From the NCBI GenBank assembly GCA_963576565.1, contig OY755039.1:78738289-78802288 (forward strand): a stretch of DNA of 64,000 bases. Direction: 5' to 3'. Origin of the DNA: Aspidapion aeneum (taxonomy: Eukaryota; Arthropoda; Insecta; Coleoptera; Brentidae). Shown here one piece after another: positions 1-10,719 of this stretch. Position 1 is the stretch's first letter; every line of letters starts with the position of its first letter. Under the pieces are notes generated by a model. It did not search any database. It saw only the letters and a list, made by a program, of their open reading frames with translations, and was not told the DNA's origin. The translations under genes were made by a program, and so were the position numbers.

Positions 1-1388
1 GGTGGAGTTTTTCCATTTGGCACTGTTAGGTTTGTGTTGTAGGAAAAGATTTTGGCCAGCATATTGGCTTTTTCCTCTGATGTTGTGGCTAAGTGAGTAT
101 TTTTATCTGTAAGTGGTGGTATGGATGACTTGGTGAAGTTTGATCCAACAGCTTTTGCAAGTGACCAAAAGGACCTAGAACTACTTGGACAATTCAGCAA
201 CCTGTTTTTTATTCTTTGATTGTATGTTTCTATGGCGGCGTCAATAGTAATTTTGCAACTATTTCTGGCTTCTATAAATTCTGTGTGGTTGTGAGCGGTT
301 TGTTTTCGTTTCCAAAGGTTATATGCTCTGTGTTTTTTCTGTACAGCCGTTTGACACTGGCCGTTGAACCAATGTTTTGCATTTGCTCTGCGTTTTATTG
401 TATGTGGGATATATGCATCCATTCCAGATAAGATTACTTTTGTTATTTCATTACAGCAGATAGTGGGATCAGCTGTTTTAAAGCAAACCTCTTGCCATGG
501 AAAATCCAGGTAAAACTGCTTAAGGTCATTCCATTTTGCCGATTTATAGTGCCACATTTTACGAGGAAGTGATTGTTGGCTTGGTGGTATGAGCATTTCG
601 CACTTTGTTATTATAAGTTTATGATCGGATGAACCAAGTGGGGGATCTACTTGAATTGTGTACGAGTCAGGATTTGTAGTTAGGAACAAGTCTAAAAGCG
701 CTGCAAATTCACCCCTTTCTGAGATACGGGTAGGTTCATCGACAAGCTGCGTTAGACCACATCTTATGGCAAAAGCTTCTGCTTCCCTGCCTTCATTATC
801 TGTTTTGTTGTGGTGTTTTAACCAGGGTATATTGTGGACGTTGAAATCGCCTAAAAAAACAATTTCCGCATGTGGATAGTTAGACTGTATACTATCACTG
901 TTTTCGGATAATGTCGCAAAAAAGTTTTGATACTCGGTGTTACTTGGCGGTCGGTAGAGGCAGCAGATGAACTTGGTCGATGACTTTGAGGTGAATTTTA
1001 GCCATATGATATCGAGGTTCGCTGGTTCTAGCTTCTCCTCTCGATGACATGAAAGGTCATTTTTAATGTACACACAAATCCCAAAATTATGTCGAAATCG
1101 GTGGTGTAGGTCATAGCCGGGATAAAGATAGCTCACAATAGGTGTTGCAGAACTGATTTTAGTTTCAGTGAGAACAAGGATGTCAGGTCTTTGTTCTTCA
1201 AGATGTTGGTGAACTGAATTCATGTTGGTACTTAATCCTCTTATATTGCTAAAATCAATTCTGAGTTGAGTTTTTGGTCTTCTTTTAATATCTTTGTATG
1301 AAGGACCCCCAGGATCATCCGACGCCCGGAGATCCGAGTGGTCGGGTATTTTACCTCCGGAATATTTTGATCTTGGAGGCGCCATCAT
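1..1388 (-). CDS. LINE-1 endonuclease/reverse-transcriptase ORF, partial (runs off left edge)
   Basis: An uninterrupted frame of about 462 codons starts at tandem ATGs (1388 and 1385, read leftward) and reaches base 1 without a stop, so the protein is truncated by the window. Early residues contain an apurinic-endonuclease signature: LVLTETKIS near residues 70-80, a CLYRPPS block, and LGDFNVHNIPWL at about 851-816. Then come SSDHKLI and a basic linker that usually precedes reverse transcriptase in non-LTR retrotransposons. The endonuclease nicks chromosomal DNA to prime reverse transcription. The RT domain would lie left of base 1. The clade (RTE-like or Jockey-like) is not resolved. With no stop or frameshift across 1.4 kb, this is one of the least decayed coding regions here. 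Confidence 0.85.
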   Translation of the reverse strand, partial: MMAPPRSKYSGGKIPDHSDLRASDDPGGPSYKDIKRRPKTQLRIDFSNIRGLSTNMNSVHQHLEEQRPDILVLTETKISSATPIVSYLYPGYDLHHRFRHNFGICVYIKNDLSCHREEKLEPANLDIIWLKFTSKSSTKFICCLYRPPSNTEYQNFFATLSENSDSIQSNYPHAEIVFLGDFNVHNIPWLKHHNKTDNEGREAEAFAIRCGLTQLVDEPTRISERGEFAALLDLFLTTNPDSYTIQVDPPLGSSDHKLIITKCEMLIPPSQQSLPRKMWHYKSAKWNDLKQFYLDFPWQEVCFKTADPTICCNEITKVILSGMDAYIPHTIKRRANAKHWFNGQCQTAVQKKHRAYNLWKRKQTAHNHTEFIEARNSCKITIDAAIETYNQRIKNRLLNCPSSSRSFWSLAKAVGSNFTKSSIPPLTDKNTHLATTSEEKANMLAKIFSYNTNLTVPNGKTP

Positions 1389-1515
1389 GCTATCTGTTAC
1401 TCATTGTTGGAACCGGACTGCCAGCGCAGTAGCGGAACGTGGTGATACCACTTAGCGCTACTCAGTTCTGGCATGGTGGTATCTCACCGGTCGACGCCCA
1501 ATGAGTAAAAGCGTC
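1389..1515 (-). other. Presumed 5' leader of LINE-1
   Basis: This GC-richer stretch lies directly upstream of the LINE-1 start codons and ends where the LINE-2 endonuclease frame begins on the other strand. I infer that it is the 5' UTR of LINE-1, and that its outer edge marks the LINE-1 insertion point or the 5' truncation of LINE-2. No promoter motif is recognisable. Confidence 0.4.
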
Positions 1516-1535
1516 TACCACCTACTATGAACCTA

Positions 1536-3772
1536 CATTGACATCACTGGAGCAAAAATAACCCTACAGCATAAACCATTATTTATCTTTGTCGTTTATA
1601 TACCATCACCCATCACCGCTGACAATCTTAACAGTGTTTTAGAGTTCTTTCTTTGTCAAAAATATACCTACAATAAGGACATACTTATTTTGGGAGACTT
1701 TAAAGTAAAAGACTATGCAGGCCTTGTTGAAAAAAATCCCTGGAATAATCTAACATTGGTGACCTCTCTTAATAATATCTTGGAAATCCTAGACTTGCAA
1801 CAGCACAACTTTATAAAAAATGAGAACAACAGACTGCTAGATCTAGTCTTCCTTGTTGGTATTCAGCTACCATAATAAAAGATATTCGGAAAAAGTCTAT
1901 TCTTCATCGCCAGCTTAAGAATAATAATAATGTCGAAACATACCAAGAGTTTAGCAATTTACGACAAAAATTTAAAGAAGATATTGATCTTGCATATAAG
2001 CAGCATGCACGGATAGCTGGAAACACAATAAAGCAAAATCCTAATACATTCTGGTCCTGTCCTCGTACAAATTCTTTCACCGGCAGCGTTCCCGAATCCA
2101 TGTCTTTTAATAATTTACCTTTGACTTCGGATACTCAAATAGCAAACTCATTTGCTGACTTCTTTCAAACTTCCTTTAACCCGATCAACAAAAATCCTTT
2201 GCAATCATCAATCACTGACCAAAATTCGCTGTTTCAGCCCATTTCCATTACGTCATTCAACGAAGAAGAGGTATGCTCTATCCTACGTAACCTGAAGCCA
2301 AAATGAACAGCTGGACCAGATCTGATACCCTCCTATATTATAAAAGATTGTGCCTTTGTCTTGTGCAAACCTCTGATGTATTTGTATAACTTTTGCTTGG
2401 CCAATAAAAAAATACCCAACATCTGGAAACTCTCTAAAATTAGCCCAATTCACAAAAAAGATAGTGGAACTGAGGTAGGTAACTATTGACCAATTACGTT
2501 AATAAATATTTTTTTAAAATGCTTTGAAACTCTTATTCACAGTATAATTTATTCTAGTCTTAAATATCGAATATCCTCTGATCAGCATGGCTTCATGACA
2601 GGTCGATCGACAACAACAAATTTTATAGAAACCACTCAAGAAATTGCTGAAGCTTTGAACTCTTCCTCTCAAATTGATATAATCTACACTGACCTATCAA
2701 AAGCTTTCGATAAACTGGATCACTTGCTTTTTGTACAAACACTAAATTACTTTGGTTTCTCCACTGGCCTTACTGAACTCTTTCAATCTCTTATCACTAA
2801 CCGTAAACAGTTTATTGAAATTCGTATAAAGTCGAAGGAGATTAATTCTTCTTCCGGTGTTCCTCAAGGATCAGTCCTGGGGCCACTTCGTTTAATCTGT
2901 TTATTGATGGAGTAAGCAAATGCCTTAAAACGCCGAAACTTAAAAAATATGCTGATGACATAAAATTAGAAGCATGCATTAACTCAATCGAAGACTGCCT
3001 GAATCTTCAGAAAGACCTAACCTCTCTTAGTATGTGGTGTAATGAACATAAACTACTTTTAAACATTGCAAAATGACAAGTAATGACTTTCACCCTAAAA
3101 ACTAAACCGATCGCTTTTGACTATTCTATAACTGGAAAAGTACTAAATAGACCTGAGTTTGTTCGGGATCTTGGAATTACCTTCGACTCTAAGCTAACCT
3201 TTAATAAGCACATAGATACTATTATAGCTGAAACCACCAGAACATACGGATTTTTAGTAAACAGTAGTTAGCAGAAACTTTGATGACCTTGAAACCATAA
3301 AATTTTATATTATACTTTTATTAGATCAAGGTTAGAATACGCCTCCGTAGTATGGTCACCACAACTACTTACTCAGAAAGTGTCGCTAAAAAAGATCCAC
3401 AGACGTGTACTTAAGCTTTTGTACTTTAAATCAACCGGTAATTATCCTTCTCAAGGTCACCCCCACACTTACCTTATGCAACTGTTTAATATTCCGCTAC
3501 TCGACATACGTAGGCAATCGGCCTCTCAAACATTTTTATATAAAATTCTCAATAACCAAATTGATAGCATAAATATTTTAGAGAGAATAAACTTTTCTAT
3601 TCCACGGCTAAATTCAAGACAATCACCAGATTTTTATCTTCCTACTCCTCGAATCAATGCAATGCAATTCTCGCCAATCTATAAAATTTGCGAGACTCAT
3701 AATAAATATATGCAAGGTATCGATATATTTAATTGCAGTATATCTGCAGTCAAACAAGTCTTTAGACGTTAG
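1536..3772 (+). pseudogene. LINE-2 endonuclease-RT pseudogene
   Basis: The order is: endonuclease piece (LILGDFKVKDY near 1685), linker, RT and the C-terminal region ending at 3772. RT motifs are present: SGVPQGSVLGPL at about 2852-2888 and YADD at 2948-2959, so the catalytic Asp pair survives. Breaks seen: loss of frame near 1875, TGA at 2304-2306, TGA at 2487-2489 within an NY-x-PIT motif where Arg is usual (a CGA-to-TGA change fits CpG decay), a frameshift near 2890 just before YADD, TGA at 3074-3076 and another break near 3270-3300. The last open piece, 3380-3772, carries the post-RT region seen in this class. It cannot make a functional protein. Confidence 0.85.
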
Positions 3773-3908
3773 AGTTCCTACTTTTTATTTAAGATATACT
3801 GTATACACGTATTTTTCTGTACTTATTTTTCTTATATTCTTTATAGTTATTGTAAACATTTTTTTTGTAAACTTCCTGCCCTCTAATTGGGTATTACCTG
3901 TTGGGCAG

Positions 3909-3948
3909 TGTAAATAAATAAATAAAATAAATAAATAAATAAATAAAT
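3909..3948 (+). repeat. TAAA simple-sequence tail of LINE-2
   Basis: About nine tandem AAAT/TAAA units directly follow the LINE-2 3' UTR. A tail of this form marks the 3' end of the retroposed copy. Confidence 0.9.
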
Positions 3949-4137
3949 ATTAAAACCACTCCTTATGAAAAAACAAGCGTCTTAATAGGATTAATAAGAG
4001 GTTAGACCGCAACACCTGACTGCACACGAAGTAAGTTGTAGCCTCTAGATTGGATTATAGTTTAGTTTACACTTGAAAACAGTATACTTATAATAACCGA
4101 AACGTTGTGTTTTAAAATAAATAAATAAATAAAGAAA
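3949..4137 (+). repeat. Second short insertion ending in a TAAA tail
   Basis: About 150 bases unlike LINE-2 end in ACCGAAACGTTG and then a second AAAT array at 4108-4135. This looks like the 3' stub of another retroelement next to the LINE-2 tail. Its family is not recognised. Confidence 0.4.
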
Positions 4138-5639
4138 TGGAAGTCCGAAGTCTACAAGTTTCAAACAAAAATGATAGGTGTATGTAGGATACAGGGTTCC
4201 TAAAGGATCCTAGAAGTAGGATCCTCACAATTCAAATACAAATGCTATAAAATTTTTGCCAGTTCCTTTTTACGGTTGCATTATAAATAATGTGCTTACT
4301 AAAGTAGTAAAGTTACGCCATGGAGCCATGGCGATACCTTTTTAAAAGCACGTTTTTTTTATTTTTAAAACAACTTAACATGTTTGTTATTTTATGCATT
4401 TCTTTTTAATTTATATAAAATAAGGTAAACCCTGTGCAATGTAGTGGATCACACTCCTAATCGATAATGCACAACGCTTGGCTGACCCCCTGTCTGCCGT
4501 TGAAACGCAGAGTAAAGGGGGGTGCAATGTGTGCCGCTTGTCTGCCGGAGCCGTCGAACACAGAGAGATTTTTACCAGTGGCCTATATGAGCGGCAGAGT
4601 TGGACAATTTTAGTAAGTGTGCAGTTAGTCGTCTTGTTCTTGTGTGTGGCGCATGTATGCTTTAATTTACGCCCTCTAAATTGCGCAATATAAAAGATAT
4701 CCGTATACTCTGCATATTGTTCTATTTTTTAAGTAAAAATGAATAAAATTAGCGTCTTTAAAAACTCTTTTAGTGATTTTTCGCTAGAGGACAAACTAAA
4801 AATTAAAGAGTTATGCCGGTCAGTATCTGATTTAAAAATTGAAAAACAAACGTGGAACTGAACACAAATTGCTTTGTCGTAAATTTAATAAAATATATAA
4901 ATAATAATTTGTGATAAAAATAATGTTTATTTTTGTGGATCTATCGCAAACTAAGTGTAAGTTAAGCTATTATTTAACTTAATTCAGCAGAATTTTCGAT
5001 ACATTTTGAGTCATTTCATGGTGTAATTTCGGTAGGTCTGTGTTAGTTTCTTTAAAAAAAAGTTAGAAACCCTAAAAATAGTAAACATATAAGACAAAAC
5101 CATGCGCTCTTGGTTTTGCGCCACTAAAAAAATTTTTCGAGGCATGTTTTTTGACGAATTTTGGGCAAAAATTTTACGAGCATCCCGAATTTCTTTTTTA
5201 GTGGCTATTAAAATTCTGCCCATACCATGTTGAATGGGCACGAGCCGCCACTGCATGTTTCCGATAAGATATCAAATTAAGCTAATCGAAAGATTGCTAC
5301 AATAACTCGGCACAGAAGTATTTTAAGCTTATCAAAATGTTTTCTACTGTCCAAGGAAAAAAACGCTGGTCACTTTTCCCTATAAATTTTTTTCGGTTTA
5401 CAACCCAATTCCGCATCTGTATTTTAATAAAAATATTTCTCCGATGCAAGAGACAATTTTACACAGACAGCAATAAAAAAATAAGCTGTGCTTTAAAAAA
5501 AGATGCAAATAAGTATGTTCCAAAATTACAATTTATGTCGGGGTGCAAATGTCAAGCTACGTCACGAGTCAGCGCCTAATTGCAATAGGTCCCTATTATG
5601 TAGTAACAAAAAGGTATTCATTTGATATTACATTTATCT
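4138..5639. other. AT-rich stretch without a convincing gene
   Basis: Nothing here supports a gene. At 4682-4700 there is a TATAAAAG sequence, and 40 bases downstream an ATG opens a 40-codon frame (4739-4861). That pairing could be a remnant promoter plus first coding bases, but the peptide has no recognised domain and chance is enough to explain it. Confidence 0.4.
4739..4861 (+). other. 40-codon open frame, doubtful
   Basis: The frame begins MNKISVFKNSFSDFSLEDKL and ends in TGA at 4859-4861. It lies just downstream of a TATA-like box. It has a charged, helical composition but no known domain. I list it only because its position relative to the TATA-like sequence is orderly. Confidence 0.15.
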
Positions 5640-5649
5640 TTCTACACTG

Positions 5650-5956
5650 AAAGAGGGAACACAAAGCTTTTATTTCAACAATAAATTAATGTGCTTTCTT
5701 TATATCAATTCACTTGATTCACATTTCTAAAGGTTTATTTACCTCCTAGATGGTCAACCACACCGTCAAATTAATGAAAAAACGCAACAAAACGGAGATA
5801 AAAACGTCAAAAACACCTTAAAATCACACGAACTCTCAATACAAACAAAGCAACTGGTCCGCTGGTGACGTAAGCAGGCAGTGTTATATCGCTTGAGCGA
5901 CGCTAACATAGAGTTAAAAGGAAATAAGCAATCCTGTGTGTTTAGGATCGTTGTGT
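5650..5956 (+). repeat. Right end of the 9-bp-TSD element also found at 18812-21293
   Basis: This block matches 19590-19677 joined directly to 21078-21293. It therefore represents the same element lacking the 1.4-kb insert seen in that copy. It ends in GTTTAGGATCGTTG, the inverted terminus. I could not find the matching left terminus, so this copy is probably truncated. Confidence 0.75.
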
Positions 5957-5972
5957 CGGTTGCACCTCTTAA

Positions 5973-5989
5973 CCCTCCGCCGCACGGGT
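5973..5989 (+). repeat. piggyBac left terminal inverted repeat
   Basis: CCCTCCGCCGCACGGGT follows TTAA. It matches the right end with one difference (C/G at position 9). Confidence 0.92.
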
Positions 5990-6224
5990 CAAGCCGTGTA
6001 ACATCAAAGCACGGGTGTCCTCCTCAGAGGACAAAAATATTATTGTAAAAATTTTTTAAGAGGATGTTTTTATACATAAATAAAACTAATAATAAGTAAG
6101 TGGTATATGCGTTTAATAATTAGAAATAAAATGAAACTTAAAAAAATAAACTTAACCTACTTTTTTCCTCAATTCAAAAAAACAACTTTTTTTTTGTATA
6201 TTCAAAAATAACCTTTCAAAAAAA

Positions 6225-7978
6225 TTACTGTACCGCTTCTTCATCGATGCAATCTTCACAAAGTGGTTTTGCAAGCTCCAAACAAAGCCATTTTTTACAT
6301 TTTCGACAAAAGTATTGCGTATTCCGATTTCGACAGTAAAAACATTTTCCTCTTTTTCTTTGTGCACTAGGAGCAGTATCAGGATTTTGCATTTTCAAAC
6401 CAGTCAACTCACAAACTACTTTTCTGACGTTTTTTGATAAATGATTGTTTACCGCTTTGCCTTTCAGTTGTTTTTGCACTAAAGTCAGTGCCACTTCTTT
6501 TAAAAACTCTCTCCGTGATTTTGTAAGAATACTTGGATTTTTACTGTTTGACTTGTAAACAACATGGCTATTAACTCTCGCAATATCTATCATTTTATAA
6601 AAAAAGACCATAGGCCATCTACGTGAATTTCGGCTAACAGTGTATTGAGCAATTTTTTGATCAACAGAATCCACGCCGCCCTTGGTTGTATTGTAAAAGG
6701 TCACAATTTCCGGTTTTCTTAGCTCATTTGTTTCTGGGTCAATCGTACCATCAAAATGCATAGAAGATACAACCAAAACATTTTTGTTTTTCTTTGATAC
6801 ATGAGACACTAAGGTCATATTTTTTTTATAAGCAAATATTGATGAAGGAATGGTTCGACTTTTTGTTTCTAACAATTCCTTTGGAATCTCTCTTTTGTTT
6901 TTCTTTACAGTACCTACAACTGTCAGTCGATGACTATTAAACAAATTTTCTATCAACGGAAATGAAGTGAACCAGTTATCCACTGTGACATTTCGACCAC
7001 TGCCAGTAATTTGAGAAACCATTCTTATTATTAAATCTGGTACTTTGTTGCTCAACTTGAATTGACCTTCTGGTTGTTCACCCAAATATACTTCCATAAA
7101 GAGGACATAGTTTGTTCTAGCATCAACCACAGCAAATACTTTTATGCCATATTTGTCGGGTTTGTTTGGTATATAAACCCTAAATGCACATCTTCCCCGA
7201 AAGGCAAAATGCATCTCATCCAACGTAACATATTCTCTAACACAATAGCTCACTTTGCAATGTTCCCAAATGTCTCTAATTGGAGCAAGTTTGTCAACTT
7301 TTTTTCGCTCATCTCGAGTCAAAATATTATCAAATCTCAAGCACTGTAGCAAAAACTTTATTCTTCTGTATCCTATCACAGCTGGAAAAATCTCTACACC
7401 TGTTCCATTCGTTGCCCAGAACTCTCTTAGGAAACGCCGGCTACTTTTGAATGTTCCAATTAGTATTAGTAGTCCTATAATTGCTTTAATTTCTACTTCT
7501 GTTGTTGGTAGTACGTCATTTGGGTCTTTGTATTTATCTTTTACAGACGAAATATAGATATTGGTACTTTTCGATTTTTGCAATAATTTCTGTATCAATG
7601 AAAATTTCAAAACATTAATGCATTTTTTGCATCTCCTCTTGTGCCAGGAATGTGGGAGACAATATTTTGTCTTCTAGTACGAATATTGGTTGGATATTGA
7701 TGTTTATTCCATTTAGTACTATTGTCTTTCCCTAAAAAATATAGATGAATTTTCCTTCCCACGGTATTCTCAGATAAATTTTGGGAAAATCCATCAGAGG
7801 CTTCTTTATCAGAACCTTCTTGTTCCGTTTCACTGTTATACTCAAGTTCCTCACATATGTCGTCTTGCGACTCTTCTGACTCATCGATTTCATCCGAAAT
7901 CTCTTCATCTGATGGAACTTCTTCATAGAGTCTTCTCAATCTTTCTACTTCGCGTTCATAAGGATCGTTTAATGCCAT
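6225..7978 (-). pseudogene. piggyBac transposase (DDE_Tnp_1_7), one frameshift
   Basis: The transposase cuts and pastes the element at TTAA. ATG at 7978 opens an acidic N-terminal part of 123 residues ending at 7607. The catalytic part (7610-6225, 461 residues) is in another frame, entered at TTG, so one indel in the T/A-rich run near 7601-7615 separates them. In the second part the three catalytic acids are present: D131 in TLDEMHFAFRGR, D211 in TVDNWFTSFPL and D314 in GGVDSVDQ. Their spacings of 80 and 103 residues fit the family. The C-terminus has a Cys-rich zinc-binding tail (Cys 423, 426, 435, 438, 443, 451, 454). TTTTTGTTACAG just upstream of the ATG could be a 5'-UTR splice acceptor. 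The shift may be a true mutation or a homopolymer error. Confidence 0.92.
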
Positions 7979-8369
7979 ATCTGTCTGTAACAAAAATAAA
8001 ATGTTTCAACCGAAGAAAAAAACCAAACCAAACCCAACTCAACCTAATCTAACCTAGCCAAACCTACACCTAACCAGCCGCAATCGCATTATAAATTGAC
8101 CGCAGATAACCCGCAATCATGCAGTTTTAATCCAGGAAAATAATTAAAACATTAAGTATTTATTGTAGATATTACTTACAGCAAAGCACGGGTGTGTCCC
8201 CACAGGCCAATTTCACAGATAGTGATTGGTACAGTAACAAGACACTACTGAAAACTGTGTTCACACACGGGAAATATCCTGGCGAAAAGGTAGGCCAACT
8301 CCCGTTGGAGAAGGTCACGCGCGCCGTAAGTAATAAAAGAATTAAATTACTTGTGGCCTCACAGGACAC

Positions 8370-8386
8370 ACCCGTGCCGCGGAGGG
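8370..8386 (-). repeat. piggyBac right terminal inverted repeat
   Basis: The complement reads CCCTCCGCGGCACGGGT and is followed on the plus strand by TTAA. It lies 591 bases from the transposase stop-distal (5') end region. Confidence 0.92.
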
Positions 8387-8462
8387 TTAATGGGTCATAT
8401 TACACCATTAGTAGTGTAATTACACGATTTCAGTCCTTTTTACACGATTACACGAATCAAAG

Positions 8463-8810
8463 GCCAATTCTCACGATTTTTAAATTCTGCTAAAGAAATC
8501 ATCACAAATCTGAAGAGATTGCTTAAAAATTATCCACTAGATGTTACTGAAAATAATGTACCATCTTGGAAAGGAATTGACAATGTGAAGATAGAAGATT
8601 CGCTAAAATTTCCAAATATAACTAACTTTGTTTTTTAAGTTCTTTTGTTTGCCTCATTCTAGCACGGCTATAGAGAGGATATTCTCCCAAACAATCTGAT
8701 TAAAACACAGTTTCGCAAACAATTAAAACCAATAACAATAGAAGGTCTTTTGTACACAAAAGGTTTTATGAAAAACAAAACATGTTACACTTTGAGTAAA
8801 AATATTACCA
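8463..8810 (+). pseudogene. hAT transposase C-terminal relic
   Basis: The plus strand encodes KFPNITNFVF and then, after a frameshift, LPHSSTAIERIFSQ followed by LIKTQFRKQLKPITIEGLL. That is the hAT C-terminal dimerisation region, in which an xSSxxxERxFS core and an NLIKTKxRNRL-like block recur across the family. At least one frameshift near 8635-8660 and a stop after FSQ break it. No terminal repeats were found, so it is an isolated fragment beside the piggyBac element. Confidence 0.75.
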
Positions 8811-9555
8811 AAAAACTCAGTAATAGTAGGCTACTATATTTAGGTGGAACTGATAGCAAAGACATCCAAGTCGTTTTCATAAGATATTTTTAAAATATAG
8901 GTACCTAGTTATGTCAGTATGTCGCTCTGTATTTATTTTATTTGTTGTTTTAAAAATAATACCGTTGTATTACCATTTATAAAAATAAAAAAATGAGGTA
9001 TTATGTTTTCCATCAATTAGATATCGCAATAAAGTTTTTTTTTAAATAAATAGTACGTATTTTATTACTTGTTTTCTTTTATTTTTGAAAATATTATATA
9101 TATTAAGATAAGATATTCAACATTTTCTTCTGGCAACACTGGTCCTATCCTTAAAGATTATACTGATGGTTTGATGCTTTCGTTGGGAACTTGTTAACAC
9201 TATGTGGTTTTTACTTTCTCCAACGTCGATTACCAGGAAATTAATCTTCCTTGTTTGGAACACTTCCTGACATGCTGCAGGAACAGTAATCTATGCCAAT
9301 CCACGACCGAAGTTTAATCTTGACTGTTTATATGGGTATAACTTAATTTGTAATAATTTTTTTTCACCATTTTTAAAAATTTCCTCTATTCCTTCCAAGG
9401 TAAAGCAAAATAAGTGTGCTGCGGGTCAAAAATGTGTTTTTCCACAGAATATGTGTCCAAATTTTCATGCTTTTACTTCCATTTCCCACGCGTCTAGAGT
9501 GTACAGCTCAGGCTAATAGCTTTAAGATACTAGATGTTGCTAGATCAAGAAACCT
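8811..9555. other. No gene recognised
   Basis: AT-rich sequence with short open frames only. I see no motif, terminal repeat or splice structure that supports a call. Confidence 0.5.
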
Positions 9556-9559
9556 CCGT

Positions 9560-9785
9560 TTATTACCTGTTAATTACTTACTTCTTTTGTTAAATCTGAC
9601 AACAAAATTTAAATATTTAACTTTTTTTGACATGTAATAAACATGGCATGGATGTAGCGTTCATGAATTTTTAATTTAATTTTGGCCGAAAAACAGGCTA
9701 ATGGCGTCGCAGGTCGCGTCGGCGTCAGTTACCCAAATTTTCAGGATAGCTCGGGATATTTGAATGCTCCGGACTATAACCGAAA
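9560..9785 (+). repeat. Dispersed repeat, partner at 30840-31045
   Basis: Shared blocks include GTTCATGAATTTTTAATTTA, TTTTGGCCGAAAAACAGG and AATGGCGTCGC, in the same order and orientation in both copies. The copies differ by small indels. No coding content. Confidence 0.8.
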
Positions 9786-10320
9786 GTTAGTAGCCTGAGA
9801 TCAATTGGTAATACATCACACAATTTTAATCCACCGGGTATTTGCCTCCAATTTGAGTGGGAGGGACGGTGTAACGTCATAAATCCAAGATGGCGGCTTG
9901 TTTCATGTTTTTTTACAAACTTTGGTTTATAACATTCGCCTAATTAGTTTTACAGAAAAACGTTTTTTGTTTGCAATATAACAGCAATTAAGGCAGTAAA
10001 TTAATAAATAAAGCTTTATATCTTAAAAACTAACAAAGGTATGATTTTCTTATAAATACAAAAAAATAGTAATTTTTTGTAAGCAAAAAAAAAGGGAAGG
10101 AAATTTTAGACTACCCCAAATCGATTGGTTATGGTTCACTCAATTTCAAGTGGCTTGGTGTTTGCCTCAAATTTGAGTAAAAGGGCCTGTGTGACGTCAC
10201 AAAACACACTTTTGCTTGCCAAGCCAATCAACTATTATATTAACACACCAAAACATAAGGCCACTAAAGTATTTTTTTTTAAACAAAATCGAAAGTGGCC
10301 GCTAAACTGTTAAAATAATA
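9786..10320 (+). repeat. Dispersed family with GATTGGT...TTTGAGT blocks
   Basis: Members share CAATTTTAA, TTTGCCTC, AATTTGAG, GACGTCA, AACTTTGGTTTATAAC and TTTTACAGAAAAAC in order. Two overlapping copies occur here (about 9800 and 10115); others are at 44585-44640, 59225-59430, 60070-60370 and 60830-61745. The 60-kb members form a palindrome, so the family is probably a fold-back non-autonomous DNA element. Confidence 0.65.
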
Positions 10321-10484
10321 ACTTGAAAAGTATAAGTCAGACAAAAACACACAAAAGCCTTTTTATTGGAAATTTTATTGTCTTCAATTTTTGTAATGAA
10401 CTTTTTTTGCTGTACACTACAAAAACGATTATTTAAAGATTACCTGATTTTGGCGACCATTTTACTAAATTGTTGGCGCGCGGC

Positions 10485-10637
10485 TCAAGCAGACCTAGCT
10501 TTTAGACGCAAATCTACTGGAAGAGTAAGGACCACCAAGTCTTCAATCGTGCCAAGTTTCAAAACTTTCCGAACTTTTGCGAAATCTTGCATAAAGACAT
10601 CCGGCTTTCTTTCCTTCCAAAGTCTATTTCGCCTCTG
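10485..10637 (-). other. Possible terminal exon fragment, 51 codons
   Basis: Read on the minus strand, TTTTCTAG at 10638-10645 looks like a splice acceptor. It is followed by 51 open codons beginning QRRNRLWKERKPDVFMQDF and ending in TGA at 10487-10485. Composition is protein-like and the block is GC-richer than its surroundings. No family is recognised and no upstream exon was found, so this may be a captured fragment or chance. Confidence 0.25.
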
Positions 10638-10659
10638 CTAGAAAAGGCCGGGTACTGTC

Positions 10660-10719
10660 GTGATTCTTACACCCGGTTCCCATCTACGACTTTCTCGTGG
10701 GTGCCCGCTCACGCGTCAC
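10660..10719 (-). repeat. Left arm of an inverted-repeat host element
   Basis: The complement of this stretch matches 27503-27558 (GTGACGCG, GCGGGCAC, CACGAGAAAGTCGTAG, GGGAACCGGGT). The two arms flanked a centre that now holds the hAT-like element and the BEL retrotransposon. Beyond GGGAACCGGG the arms diverge. Confidence 0.7.

Larger units (their letters stand above)
1530..3948 (+). mobile_element. LINE-2, 5'-truncated Jockey-like non-LTR retrotransposon
   Basis: The element runs from the middle of the endonuclease domain to a TAAA-type simple-sequence tail at 3909-3948. Such a tail with 5' truncation is typical of target-primed reverse transcription. The internal coding region is entirely pseudogenic. 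The left end abuts the 5' leader of LINE-1 in opposite orientation. Confidence 0.85.
5973..8386 (-). mobile_element. piggyBac-type DNA transposon, complete ends
   Basis: The element is 2414 bp. Terminal inverted repeats are CCCTCCGCCGCACGGGT (5973-5989) and the complement of 8370-8386, with one mismatch over 17 bases. TTAA lies directly outside both ends (5969-5972 and 8387-8390), the diagnostic piggyBac target duplication. A single transposase frame on the minus strand fills the interior. Sub-terminal copies of GCACGGGTGTGTCC occur at 8186-8208 and, inverted, at 8355-8377; a shorter one lies at about 6007. These resemble the internal repeats that piggyBac transposases bind. Confidence 0.93.

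Noticed and set aside
216..879. Plus-strand open frames over the left edge
   Set aside because: They are opposite the continuous LINE-1 coding frame and have no motifs.
4085..4105. ACCGAAACGTTG resembling the 3' region of Penelope-type elements or a hammerhead strand
   Set aside because: The required CTGATGA-type partner and stems are not visible nearby.
7062..7557. Plus-strand open frames across the piggyBac element
   Set aside because: Antisense shadows of the transposase catalytic region.
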